NCBI GenBank assembly: GCA_047638395.1
Contig: JBLIMV010000026.1
Coordinates: 12,599-76,598 of the forward strand
DNA length: 64,000 bases
Direction: 5' to 3'
Source: CAXBCP01 sp047638395
Lineage (GTDB): Bacteria > Pseudomonadota > Alphaproteobacteria > MPNO01 > UBA830
The notes beneath the pieces were generated by a model. That model did no database searches. It had not been told where the DNA came from and saw only the letters and a program-made list of their open reading frames with translations. Positions 13,437 through 22,057 of the stretch are shown one piece after another. Position 1 is the first letter of the stretch; each line of letters starts with the position of its first letter. The translations under genes were made by a program, and so were the position numbers.

Positions 13437-15416
13437 TCAGATCGATTTCAGAAATTCGATCAACGCATCCTTGTCCGCCTCCGACAGCTCAACGCCCTGA
13501 ATGCGGCGCGAATGTCCCTTGTTCGAATTCCCGAATTTGGACGTATCCAGCAGCGTCGATCCATAGGCGTCGGGCGCACACCTGTTGTCCGGCCCCAGCG
13601 CAGAGACAAAACCCACATCCTTCGGATCGAACTCGGGATTACCGACACAGATATGGGCAGCGCGTTCGGCATCTGGCGTCAGCATCTGGCGCAGGCTCGC
13701 AACCGAGCCGTTATGCAGATACGGCGCGGTCGCCCAGATCCCGGTCAATGGCCGCGCCTTATAGCGCAGAAACTTGTCTTTCGCCGGATAAGGCGGATCG
13801 GTCTCGTTTGAGTTTGAGCGGCTGCGGTAGATGCCACCGATGCCATCGAAAAACGCATCGCCGGCAATGACCCCCAGCACCACGGTGCGCAGCGGCTCGG
13901 CGCGGTGGGCGAAAAAATCACCGTAGCGGTCACCGGTCAGGATGCCTTTTCGGGTGCCCTTGAGCTGGCCGGTTTTCCACCGCCTGCCACTGGTCGGATT
14001 GGTGGGCACGATGAAATTACCGGCCGCCACGGGATCGGTGCCGATCGCCGCAACCGGAATCATCCGCGACTGATACGGCTTTCCCTGGTCTGCGCGCGCA
14101 ACGTATGTGTGGCACGCGGCGCATTTCACCCCGGTATCGGTTTCGCCGAGATAGATCGCTTTGCCGCGCGCGATTTTTGCGCCATCCAGCGTCCCCAGCA
14201 CCTTTTCGGGCCATTTGGGAGAGCGCAGCGCGCTGAGCCAGTGTTCAATCGATCCGATATTGAGCATTTTGACCGAGGAATCGTACCCGCCAAGCTGTGC
14301 GCCGCGTCTTTTGCCGATCAGCGGCGGCGCCAGCTTGCCCGGTGTGCGCAGGGCCTGGCGGGCAAACGCCACGCCGTCGCCCTTGGGCGTCACGTCCACA
14401 TGGCCATACACGCCGACGACCTCGCCCACATTGCGCCCCAGCGGGCCGAGACCAAAGCGCTGGTTATCGACCGCACCATTCCACTGCACGACGTCGGACT
14501 GCGGCGTCCCCCACAGAAACGGATAACTGACCGGCGCGTTTGCCGGATAGATATTGTCGGTCTCCTTGGTCGCGAACACCGCGACCTCGTTCAGGATCGC
14601 GCCCAGCGCATCGAGCCTGCCTTTGCCATAGGCCGGGAAAATATCTGTCTTTTTGGAATAATTCCGCACGTTCCGGCGATGAATGCGCAGACGCTGCTGT
14701 TTCACTGCCTCAAACAGGGCTGTTTTGCTCTCCGGTGAATACCCGCCTTTGAGCACGCGGCGCGCAAACCGGTCGTACTGTGCATCGGCGGCTTTAACAA
14801 TTTCAGGCTTGTCGTTGCGTTTCTTGATCGTGCGGTGATCCATCGAACACAGCGCGTTTGCCAGCCCGACGTTGAGTGCCTGCAGGTCGGCCAGTGTCGG
14901 CGCGCCGTCGACCAGCACCTTGCGGCCGCCCAGAACCATCTGATTGGTGTGACAGGCAGCACAGGTCGGCCCCATAAAATCACCATCCGCGGTAAGCGTT
15001 TTCGCAAACCCGATGGGCAGACCGTCCGGATTCCAGTCCGGATCGGCCGGAGCCGGCGTGTAACCGAGACTGCGCAGATGCGCCGGGTCGGCGAACCGCT
15101 TCCAGCCGCCCTTATTCAGCGATGTGTCGGGAGTCCCGACGCAGTTCCGTTCCGCCATTTCCAGGTTCAGGAACCAGTCATAGGGGATCAGCGCAGAGCC
15201 CTGGGGCGTAAACCAGTAAGCCCGGCGCAACTCGTCGTTCCAGCCCTGGGACAGCTTGTACCAGTCGGTGCCGGGCACCTTTTTCAGACCGTCAAAATCC
15301 GCCTCGGCTTTCAGATCCGGCTCAACCTCCCGGTCACCGATCTCTACCTCGTAGGAACACCCGACAACGATGAACATCGCCGCAACGGCGAGACCCAGAT
15401 TATATGCGATACGCAT
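13437..15416 (-). CDS. Diheme c-type cytochrome lipoprotein, MauG/RoxA-like peroxidase or oxygenase family
   Basis: About 659 residues from the Met at 15416, which gives a lipoprotein signal peptide (MRIAYNLGLAVAAMFIVVGC). Two heme c motifs are visible: CAACHTN (mature part, about residue 155) and CAACHTY (about residue 438). The C-terminal APYLHNGSVASLRQML block is the distal motif of bacterial diheme cytochrome c peroxidases. Size and layout resemble RoxA-type rubber oxygenases more than the 35-kDa peroxidases. It is predicted to be membrane-tethered in the periplasm or outside. It is convergent with the molybdoenzyme gene (19-bp gap) and divergent from the PEP-CTERM-like gene. Reaction is uncertain: peroxide reduction or oxidative cleavage. 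Confidence 0.7.
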   Translation of the reverse strand: MRIAYNLGLAVAAMFIVVGCSYEVEIGDREVEPDLKAEADFDGLKKVPGTDWYKLSQGWNDELRRAYWFTPQGSALIPYDWFLNLEMAERNCVGTPDTSLNKGGWKRFADPAHLRSLGYTPAPADPDWNPDGLPIGFAKTLTADGDFMGPTCAACHTNQMVLGGRKVLVDGAPTLADLQALNVGLANALCSMDHRTIKKRNDKPEIVKAADAQYDRFARRVLKGGYSPESKTALFEAVKQQRLRIHRRNVRNYSKKTDIFPAYGKGRLDALGAILNEVAVFATKETDNIYPANAPVSYPFLWGTPQSDVVQWNGAVDNQRFGLGPLGRNVGEVVGVYGHVDVTPKGDGVAFARQALRTPGKLAPPLIGKRRGAQLGGYDSSVKMLNIGSIEHWLSALRSPKWPEKVLGTLDGAKIARGKAIYLGETDTGVKCAACHTYVARADQGKPYQSRMIPVAAIGTDPVAAGNFIVPTNPTSGRRWKTGQLKGTRKGILTGDRYGDFFAHRAEPLRTVVLGVIAGDAFFDGIGGIYRSRSNSNETDPPYPAKDKFLRYKARPLTGIWATAPYLHNGSVASLRQMLTPDAERAAHICVGNPEFDPKDVGFVSALGPDNRCAPDAYGSTLLDTSKFGNSNKGHSRRIQGVELSEADKDALIEFLKSI

Positions 15417-15635
15417 GCCACCCTCATGTATAGCCACCCTCAAACGCGCGATACCGGGTCGATGCCTGCACCGGATCGGACGTGCAGAGACCAGATTGCC
15501 GCAGCCCCGCCGACGCTGCAATCCCCGGCTGCAAAAAGCCAATTGTCTTTAACCATAGTCACTGTCAGACTGGCGTTTCGCCGTGGGGGCGGTCCCTTAT
15601 CCAGAGGGCAATTATAAAAAGAGTGCGGTAGTATC

Positions 15636-16424
15636 ATGCGTGTTTCCCTGAAGAATTCGATTTCCCTGAAAAACCTCGGTGCAGCGGCGATCCTTGCAAC
15701 CGCGACGGTATTTGCCGGCGCGGCCAGCGCAGCAACAATCGTCCAGAACCAGTTATTCAGTTTCGGCGAAGCCGAGGCCAGCGTCACGGTCGCCGCAGGC
15801 GCAACCGATAGCGACACAAATCAACAAACATTCTCCTTCAGCAGCCTGTCCAAATTCAACACCGGGCTCGGCACGCTGAACTCCGTTTCATTCAACGTCT
15901 CGTGGACCGGCGAAGTCGAAGTCCGCCAGAGCGAACTCAACGCGTCCAGCAACTACTCGTTTACCCATTTATCGACCGTAACCTTCCGGGCGGATGGCAT
16001 CACGAACGGTGCGACTGCATCCGCGAGCGTTACAGATACCATTGTCGGACACCCTTTTTTCCCGATAAACGCGGTCGGTCCTCTCGATATCGCGGGTGGC
16101 GGGACATCTACGGAGACCAGTGCCGCGTTCCTCGCCCTGTTTTCGGGGCCTGGCAGCATCGCGTCTTCAATCGAGCTCGAGAATGTCGTCGACCTAACAG
16201 TCACCTCAGGCGGCCCGGTATTTGCCGCGACGCGCGGCTGCCCGCCTTTTGGCTCGCCTGTCTGCGGCGCGTTTTCCGGTAACACCTTCCCCCAGGTCCG
16301 CGGCAACCTTCAAATCACTTATGACTACACCGAAGCCTCGGTCGCAATGTCCGCGCCCGGCGGCATGGCGCTGCTCGGCCTCGGTCTGATCGGCATGGGC
16401 GCCGCACGCCGCCGTCGCACTTAA
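15636..16424 (+). CDS. PEP-CTERM-like exported surface protein
   Basis: A 262-residue protein with a signal peptide (cleavage near AASA-ATIV) and a C-terminal sorting-like tail: short motif SAPGG, a hydrophobic helix MALLGLGLIGMGA and the basic end ARRRRT. This is the architecture of PEP-CTERM substrates of exosortase, though Pro-Glu-Pro is replaced by Ala-Pro-Gly. The body is Ser/Thr/Ala-rich beta-type sequence (choice-of-anchor-like). The first codons and about 45 bp of leader closely resemble those of the tectonin-like gene at 16672. No exosortase is in this window. Confidence 0.65.
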   Translation: MRVSLKNSISLKNLGAAAILATATVFAGAASAATIVQNQLFSFGEAEASVTVAAGATDSDTNQQTFSFSSLSKFNTGLGTLNSVSFNVSWTGEVEVRQSELNASSNYSFTHLSTVTFRADGITNGATASASVTDTIVGHPFFPINAVGPLDIAGGGTSTETSAAFLALFSGPGSIASSIELENVVDLTVTSGGPVFAATRGCPPFGSPVCGAFSGNTFPQVRGNLQITYDYTEASVAMSAPGGMALLGLGLIGMGAARRRRT

Positions 16425-16454
16425 GTTCAGCGCGGCGATCACGACAATTTCCGC

Positions 16455-16545
16455 CTAGCACGCCCCCGTATCGGTCTCCGCCCGCGCTCTGCGCGCTCAT
16501 CCACGTGTGCTCGCGCCCCGGCGCGAAGGTCGGAAACGGCAGTTC
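16455..16545 (-). pseudogene. Decayed 3' remnant of a DUF4329 gene
   Basis: Read on the minus strand this segment gives FAPGREHT and, after a frame change, GAGACCGATACGGGGGCGTG then TAG, encoding ETDTGAC-stop. The intact DUF4329 gene at 17801 ends with the same FAPGREHT ... ETDTGAC-stop. Only about 90 bp of homology remain. It sits in the same position relative to the PEP-CTERM-like gene as the intact copy does to the tectonin-like gene, so it marks a former tandem duplication. Confidence 0.7.
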
Positions 16546-16671
16546 AGCGTCGATCGGGGACACCCGGCGCATAAAAATTATCTTTTGGCTATCGTTCCGG
16601 TGGGACAAAGTGCATACCCGGCAAACAGCTCTTTTTACAGGGGCAATCAATAAACATAGTTGGGTAGTAGT

Positions 16672-17691
16672 ATGCGTCTTTCCTTTAAGGGTCCGGGCAA
16701 CATTTTCAGACAGACCATTGGCAAAACGCTGGCCGCGGCAGCGATTCTGATCGCCGGCGCGACCCTCGGCGACGCGCCCAATGCTCAGGTTTGGGGAGGG
16801 GGCGCAAACAGTCCGCCCGCCCGGGATTGCAGTCGTCTGAAAGGGTTGGCGCACACCGAGTGCCAGTTGCAGAATACCGCAGATCGGGAACGGCATAAGC
16901 TACAGAACAGGCCTCCGCCGCCCAAAAAGGGGAAGCCCAAGGCGACGTCCACAGCCAGCAAGTGTCCGTCCTTCTCGACGAGGCCCCCGAGCAAACTCAC
17001 TTGCAGGGTTTCGAACAACTCCGCCCGCGGATGCAGACCGGGCAAACCTAAAGGATGGAAAAAACTTTCCGGTGATGCGGTAGATATCGGCGCCGGCCCC
17101 GTCGGCAATATGTGGGCGATCAGCAAATCCGGTGAAGCAAAGCGCTTTTTGGCCGGCAAATGGAAAGGGCGGAAGATCAAGGGCACGCGTATCGACGCCG
17201 GGCGGCAGGGCCTGGCGTGTATGGTCGGCCCCAATTCAGAGCCCCACTGTTTTGTGACCAGAGGGAAACGACAGTTACCCGGTAAAGTGACCGATATCGG
17301 TGTCGGACCCAAGGGCCAAATCTGGGCGCTGGACGCCAAAAGGGCGAATTGCAATTATGGCATCCAGAAGTGGACCGGCAAAAAGTGGGAAAAGATAAGT
17401 GGTGGCGCGGTCCGCATAGATGTCGACCCCAAGGGCATGCCCTGGGTCATCAACTCGAACAACAATATTTTCCGGTACGACGGCGCTAAGTGGCACCAGC
17501 TTATCGGCAGTGCCTGGGATATCGGCATCGGCGCCAAAGGTGAGGTATGGGTCGTCGGCTCGGATTACGCACCCTACAAATATGACGGCAAATATTGGGT
17601 CAAAACCCCCGGCCAGTTGAGCAGTATCAGCGTCCAGTCAAACGGCAAGCCGGTGGGGACGGATTTTCAGGGAAACGTTTACGCACAGTAG
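16672..17691 (+). CDS. Secreted tectonin-repeat (beta-propeller) protein
   Basis: A 339-residue protein. After a signal peptide (MRLSFKGPGNIFRQ, cleavage near residue 38) and a Cys-containing linker come repeated units of the TECPR/tectonin kind: AVDIGAGPVGNMWAI, VTDIGVGPKGQIWAL, AVRIDVDPKGMPWVI and AWDIGIGAKGEVWVV, each about 40 residues. These make a beta-propeller often used for carbohydrate or LPS recognition. I chose the ATG at 16672 because it gives the same MR(V/L)S start as the gene at 15636; a start at 16660 adds four residues. It is likely exported and surface-exposed. Partner: the DUF4329 gene, convergent downstream. Confidence 0.75.
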   Translation: MRLSFKGPGNIFRQTIGKTLAAAAILIAGATLGDAPNAQVWGGGANSPPARDCSRLKGLAHTECQLQNTADRERHKLQNRPPPPKKGKPKATSTASKCPSFSTRPPSKLTCRVSNNSARGCRPGKPKGWKKLSGDAVDIGAGPVGNMWAISKSGEAKRFLAGKWKGRKIKGTRIDAGRQGLACMVGPNSEPHCFVTRGKRQLPGKVTDIGVGPKGQIWALDAKRANCNYGIQKWTGKKWEKISGGAVRIDVDPKGMPWVINSNNNIFRYDGAKWHQLIGSAWDIGIGAKGEVWVVGSDYAPYKYDGKYWVKTPGQLSSISVQSNGKPVGTDFQGNVYAQ

Positions 17692-17800
17692 CGGCAGCCT
17701 CCGGATCATCGCCGTCTGATGCGCGCCTGAGCGTCGCGTTCGTCCGTGACGATTAGGAAACGGTTAGCCAGATCCCGTCCGTCACCGGCCCGTCACCCGC

Positions 17801-18367
17801 CTAGCACGCTCCTGTATCAGTCTCCGCCCGCGCGCGGAGGCTGTTGAGCGTGTGTTCACGCCCCGGAGCGAAGGCAGGACATGGCCGGTAGGCCGGGTCG
17901 GCGGCCACGCAACCGACATCGCAGAGCAGGATGGATTTCCGTTCCTCGGCATCGTTGAGCCAGAGACGCCCGCCCGGCGTCGCGATATAGCCGTCGATCC
18001 CCTCCTCGATATCGCTTTCCAGATCGCCCAGTGACGGCACCTCGGTATCAGCGTCGCGGTCATATGCCCCATGCGTGTGCCAGGACGCCAGAACGTCGAT
18101 ACCGGGCGGCGCGTCGTCCGGCTGGCAGCTATCCGCGTCCCCGGCTTCGGCCAGGGTGGCGACCAGATTTCCGTTCCGGTCGACACCGAACAGGCCGCAA
18201 TATTCGACGCCTTCGCGGATCGAGCGCGGTTGCAGCCAGTCGAAATGCGTCGCCGCGAATGTGTCCAGCTCATCGGTAAGATCGCTGCGGTCCTGTGCGG
18301 CGGCGGGTAACGGGGCGAAAACAACGAACAGGGCGCAGAGGATCAACGCAAAACCTGACGTTCTCAC
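17801..18367 (-). CDS. Secreted DUF4329/JAMM-like protein
   Basis: A 188-residue exported protein from the GTG at 18367, with a signal peptide (VRTSGFALILCALFVVFAPLPAAAQ). It carries a JAMM-like metal motif: ASWHTHGAY followed by EVPSLGDLESD (HxH ... SxxD, residues about 90-115), plus the paired cysteines EYCGLFG and LLCDVGC. DUF4329 proteins often occur as effector or toxin C-terminal domains; here it is alone with its own signal. The GTG is preceded by GAGGGAATAAGG, a ribosome site that comes from the edge of a REP repeat. A decayed copy of its end is at 16455-16545. Confidence 0.7.
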   Translation of the reverse strand: MRTSGFALILCALFVVFAPLPAAAQDRSDLTDELDTFAATHFDWLQPRSIREGVEYCGLFGVDRNGNLVATLAEAGDADSCQPDDAPPGIDVLASWHTHGAYDRDADTEVPSLGDLESDIEEGIDGYIATPGGRLWLNDAEERKSILLCDVGCVAADPAYRPCPAFAPGREHTLNSLRARAETDTGAC

Positions 18368-18369
18368 CC

Positions 18370-18460
18370 TTATTCCCTCGGGCCTGTCCCGGGGGTCCAT
18401 CGCAAGAGCGGGTCGGGTGCCGAAATGGACCCCCGGCACAAGGCCGGGGGAATAAATATT
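18370..18460. repeat. REP/BIME-like paired palindromes
   Basis: TATTCCCTCGGGCCTGTCCC on one side and GGCACAAGGCCGGGGGAATA on the other form an inverted pair about 90 bp long, nearly the same as 10894-10998. Its left edge supplies the Shine-Dalgarno of the DUF4329 gene; its right edge lies 24 bp downstream of the aldolase gene's stop. Confidence 0.8.
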
Positions 18461-18483
18461 TGGGTAATCCCGCCCCTGCCCCG

Positions 18484-19206
18484 TCAATCCAGCATGTCCG
18501 CGCACCCGGCGCGCGTCGCCCAGTATTCCCAGGCGCGGTAGAACGCCTTGTGGTTCGGGTCCATGTCGACACGCAGCGCAACCTCGCCGGGTGACAGGGG
18601 TTGAACACCGCCGAACTGCAGGGCGGTGGTCAGTATTTTCGCGTTGCGCGGCAGCATCACCGACACCCGCACGACCTCGGACAAATTGCGCCCGGTGGCG
18701 ACAAACCCGTGGCCACGCATCAGCACGATACGGCGCGACACCAGCGCTTCGGCCAGATCGCGGCCCTGGTCCATGTTCACGACCAGCAGCGTTGTGTCGC
18801 CGAAATTCTTCGCAATATCCCAGACCGGCGGCTCCGGCCCCATCAGGCCGGCCGAATGGATCACCGGCTGGAGCGGCTGGGACGTGATCGTGAATGGCAG
18901 CACTTCCTCGGCATGGCTGTGGACGACGGCGTTTACATCCGGGTTCAGCTCATAGGTCGCGCCATGAATGAACCGCTCAAGATACGGATTGCGCGAATCC
19001 CCGTCGACCGGCGTGCCGTCCAGCTCAAACTCCATGATGTCGGCGCGCTGCACCAGTTCGGGGCTGCGCGAACACGACAGGTAATAGCGGTCCGGGTTAT
19101 TCGGGTTGCGGAGGCTGACATGGCCATAGGCGTCGACCACGTTCTCATTCGCCAATATCCGGTTGGCGACAACGAGGTCGCGGAGCAGCGGTTCGATATC
19201 GATCAT
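18484..19206 (-). CDS. Class II aldolase/adducin-family protein
   Basis: A 240-residue protein of the fuculose-phosphate aldolase/adducin head family. The zinc-binding HSH motif is in NAVVHSHAEEVLPF (about residue 93), the third His in LMRGHGFVATGR (about 165), and AYGHVSLRNP holds the early Gly-Asn-type substrate loop. Members cleave or epimerise sugar phosphates, or act as decarboxylases on aromatic hydroxy acids. The gene begins 23 bp after the GMC oxidoreductase stop, so the two are probably one transcript. Substrate unknown; a role in the neighbouring catabolic genes is plausible. Confidence 0.8.
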   Translation of the reverse strand: MIDIEPLLRDLVVANRILANENVVDAYGHVSLRNPNNPDRYYLSCSRSPELVQRADIMEFELDGTPVDGDSRNPYLERFIHGATYELNPDVNAVVHSHAEEVLPFTITSQPLQPVIHSAGLMGPEPPVWDIAKNFGDTTLLVVNMDQGRDLAEALVSRRIVLMRGHGFVATGRNLSEVVRVSVMLPRNAKILTTALQFGGVQPLSPGEVALRVDMDPNHKAFYRAWEYWATRAGCADMLD

Positions 19207-19228
19207 GGTGTTCCCTTTATATCGCCGT

Positions 19229-20881
19229 TTAGATGCCGGTTGCGGCGGGCAACGGATCGCGGCCGCGGATCATGTCGGCTGCTTTCTCCGCCATCATGAT
19301 GACCGGCGCATTGGTCGCCCCGGCGATCAGGTCCGGCATCACGGATGCATCGACCACGCGGAGATTTTCAACCCCGCGCACCCGCAGGTCGCCGTCGACC
19401 ACCGCCATGGGGTCGTCCGCCGCCCCCATCTTGCAGGTCCCGACAGGGTGATGAACGGTGATCATGGATTTGCGCACATGGGCATCGAGATCGGCATCGG
19501 ACTTGGCCTGCGCGCCGGGGGCAAGCTCATCGCCGGCAAAATCCTTGAGCGCATCGGAGGCGACCAGGTCGCGGATCATGCGCAGGCCGCGGCGCATCAC
19601 GCCCCATTCTTCGTCGGTGCCGAGGAAGTTCTGATGAATTTCCAGCGCATCGCGTGGATCGGCGGAGGCAAGAGACAGATGCCCGCGGCTTGTCGGGCGC
19701 ATCGGCATGGCGCGGACCGAGAACGAATCCGCGAACGCCTTTTTGAATGGCGGCAGCCAGGGAGACGCCGTCGTCGTCGCGCCCATCCAGAACAGCAGCT
19801 GCACATCCGGTGTGGGCTCACTCGCCTGGGATTTCAGAAACGCCGTGATGCCGAACGGCAGATCGGCGGCGAACCCGCCCTTGCCGAGATACGCCTTCAC
19901 CAGCGCCATGCCGACCCGGTCGAGCCGCATGTTCCGCTGGAACGGCCCTCCCGATTTGCGGCGGAAGACCAATGCGGCCGACGTATGATCGCTGAGGTTT
20001 TTGCCGACGCCCGGCAGGTCGGCGACGACATCGATACCGTGCGCGTTGAGCTGCGCCGCTTCGCCGATACCTGACAGCATCAGCATCTGCGGCGAATTGA
20101 TCGCCCCGCCGGTCAGGATCACCTCGCCCGCACTCACAGACAGGGTTTTGCCGCCCTTCGTGTAGGTGATACCCGTCGCCTCCTTCCCGCCTGAACTCTT
20201 GGCCATATCGATGCGCGATACCAGCGCGCCGGTGGCCACCGTCAGGTTCGGCCTCTTCAGCGCAGGGCGCAGATAGGCCGCAGCCGCACTCCAGCGCCGC
20301 CCGTCGCGGAGCGTCATCTGCATGCGGGCGAACCCTTCCGGGTTGGCGCCGTTGTAATCTTCGGTGGAGGGATACTGTCCGTCCCGCCCGGCGGTCAGAA
20401 ACGCCTCGCAGAGCGGGTCCTCGAAGGTCGACCAGCGTGTCGTCAGCGGGCCGCCCGTGCCGCGATGGGCGTCGGCGGCGCCTTCCCAGTCCTCGGCGCG
20501 GCAGAAATAGGGCAGCACGTTGGCAAACGACCAGCCCGGCAGGCCGAGCGATGCCCAGCGGTCGTAATCCGCCTGGTGACCATGGTAATACGCCATCGCG
20601 TTGATCGACGATGAGCCGCCGATCACTTTGCCGCGCGCGCATTCGATACGCCGGTCATCCATCTCGGCGGACGGTTCGGCGAAGTACATCCAGTCATGCA
20701 TCCGCTTTTTGAGCATTTGGCCCCAGCCGAGCGGGATGTGAATCCACGGGTTTCGGTCCCAGCCACCGGCCTCGACCAGCAGTACTTTTACGTTCGGATC
20801 TTCGCTCAGCCGCCCGGCCAGCGTGCACCCGGCAGAGCCTGCGCCGCAGATGATGTAGTCAAAATTATCGGTTGTCGTCAT
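19229..20881 (-). CDS. GMC-family FAD oxidoreductase (choline dehydrogenase-like)
   Basis: A 550-residue flavoprotein with the dinucleotide motif IICGAGSAGCTLAGRLSEDP at residues 9-28, GGSSSINAMAYYHG (GMC signature 1, about 85), GAINSPQMLMLSGIG (signature 2, about 258) and a C-terminal HHPVGTCKMG with the catalytic His. It oxidises an alcohol with FAD, probably passing electrons to oxygen or a membrane acceptor. It is upstream of the class II aldolase and downstream of an RdhA-like Fe-S gene on the same strand. Four 14-bp repeats lie 20-75 bp before its start. Confidence 0.88.
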   Translation of the reverse strand: MTTTDNFDYIICGAGSAGCTLAGRLSEDPNVKVLLVEAGGWDRNPWIHIPLGWGQMLKKRMHDWMYFAEPSAEMDDRRIECARGKVIGGSSSINAMAYYHGHQADYDRWASLGLPGWSFANVLPYFCRAEDWEGAADAHRGTGGPLTTRWSTFEDPLCEAFLTAGRDGQYPSTEDYNGANPEGFARMQMTLRDGRRWSAAAAYLRPALKRPNLTVATGALVSRIDMAKSSGGKEATGITYTKGGKTLSVSAGEVILTGGAINSPQMLMLSGIGEAAQLNAHGIDVVADLPGVGKNLSDHTSAALVFRRKSGGPFQRNMRLDRVGMALVKAYLGKGGFAADLPFGITAFLKSQASEPTPDVQLLFWMGATTTASPWLPPFKKAFADSFSVRAMPMRPTSRGHLSLASADPRDALEIHQNFLGTDEEWGVMRRGLRMIRDLVASDALKDFAGDELAPGAQAKSDADLDAHVRKSMITVHHPVGTCKMGAADDPMAVVDGDLRVRGVENLRVVDASVMPDLIAGATNAPVIMMAEKAADMIRGRDPLPAATGI

Positions 20882-20900
20882 ATCGCCGAAGTTATCCCCC

Positions 20901-20956
20901 GTGTTTCTGGAACTGTGTTTCTGGAACTGTGTTTTTGGAGCTGTGTTTCCTGAACT
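20901..20956. repeat. Four 14-bp tandem repeats upstream of the GMC gene
   Basis: Units are GTGTTTCTGGAACT (twice, identical), GTGTTTTTGGAGCT and GTGTTTCCTGAACT. They fill most of the 90-bp gap between the GMC gene start and the RdhA-like gene stop, that is, the GMC leader. The unit length equals that of the unrelated array at 63889-64000. Confidence 0.9.
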
Positions 20957-20971
20957 TTCAAAATCAGTCGC

Positions 20972-21949
20972 TTATTCGACCGCCCGCCGCCGCGCCAGCT
21001 TGGCGACCAGATTATCCGCGATGCCGGGGCGGCTCCATGGGCAGACCACCATGCACAATGCACAACCCAGGCGCTCGGCAAAATACGGGATGCATTTATC
21101 GAAATCGACGTACCACTTGGTATCGCCGCGCACCATGTGTTTGGATTCGGTAATCGCGCCCGGCGGACAGGCATCGGTGCAGACATGGCAGTTGATGCAA
21201 AAATCGTCGGCACCGAAATTATCGGCCCGGTGCGCAACAAGCGGCATGTCGGTGCTGACGGCGGCGAGCCGGAAGTTCGATCCGAACTGCCGGTTGATGA
21301 TTGAGCCGTGCTTGCCCAGCTCGCCCAGGCCCGCCGCGATCGCCGCCGGGATCATAAGGAGCGAATCCGCATCCGGTCCATGATGCGGCGTGGCATTGAA
21401 CCCGAGCTCGCGGATGCAATTGGCAATCTTTTTCGATGCCCGTGCGCCGCGATTATACTGCTTGCGGACCTCGGTATTCGAATAATGGTTTCCCGGCCCC
21501 GGAGGTGCGTGCTTCATTTTCTCGTAATCCTGCGCCAGGCCGATCATGAGCAGGTTGGGCTCGGCGATCTCGAAACCGTCATAGACCCATAGCGGGTTCA
21601 TCCGCGTAAAACCGACGATATCGGCTTCGTTGTCGAGCGCGATTTTCTCAACCAGCTCCGACCAGTCTGCCGGTGAGCGGTCCGATGGCGAGGCTGATTT
21701 CTCAATCATGCCGGGGCCGGTATCGCCGACATCGCCCCAATCCGTGCCGCCGTCGCGCTGGGTAATAAACCGGTTCATCACGAACTCACGCAGCACGCCG
21801 TGGCTCTGTTGTTCGGGCGGGTGCCAGAAAAACGGCGATGGCGGGCGTGGCACTGTTTCACCGAGGCCGTTCACCGTATTGCCTGATACATCAGGAAACT
21901 GCGCCAGAATCTCGGGGTCGGGACGATAATCCGGATCGATTTTTTTCAC
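20972..21949 (-). CDS. Soluble RdhA/QueG-like Fe-S protein
   Basis: A 325-residue protein with the C-terminal core shared by reductive dehalogenases and epoxyqueuosine reductase: AAIAAGLGELGKHGSIINRQFGSNFRLAAVSTDMPL, then CINCHVCTDACPPGAI (first [4Fe-4S]) and LGCALCMVVCPWS (second). There is no Tat signal, no RdhB-type anchor gene and no full corrinoid-binding domain, so it is not a classical respiratory dehalogenase. A Pro-rich N-terminus (RPPSPFFWHPPEQQ) precedes the core. It may be a catabolic reductase of the cytoplasmic RdhA-like group; substrate unknown. Confidence 0.7.
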   Translation of the reverse strand: MKKIDPDYRPDPEILAQFPDVSGNTVNGLGETVPRPPSPFFWHPPEQQSHGVLREFVMNRFITQRDGGTDWGDVGDTGPGMIEKSASPSDRSPADWSELVEKIALDNEADIVGFTRMNPLWVYDGFEIAEPNLLMIGLAQDYEKMKHAPPGPGNHYSNTEVRKQYNRGARASKKIANCIRELGFNATPHHGPDADSLLMIPAAIAAGLGELGKHGSIINRQFGSNFRLAAVSTDMPLVAHRADNFGADDFCINCHVCTDACPPGAITESKHMVRGDTKWYVDFDKCIPYFAERLGCALCMVVCPWSRPGIADNLVAKLARRRAVE

Positions 21950-22057
21950 CGCAGAAATCTCCAGCCAGGGGGCGTAATTTGGGACAGCGCCCTACGGTAA
22001 TCTCAATCCGCGCGGCTGTGAACACGACGAACAACAGGGCTGGGTCACATTATTGCC

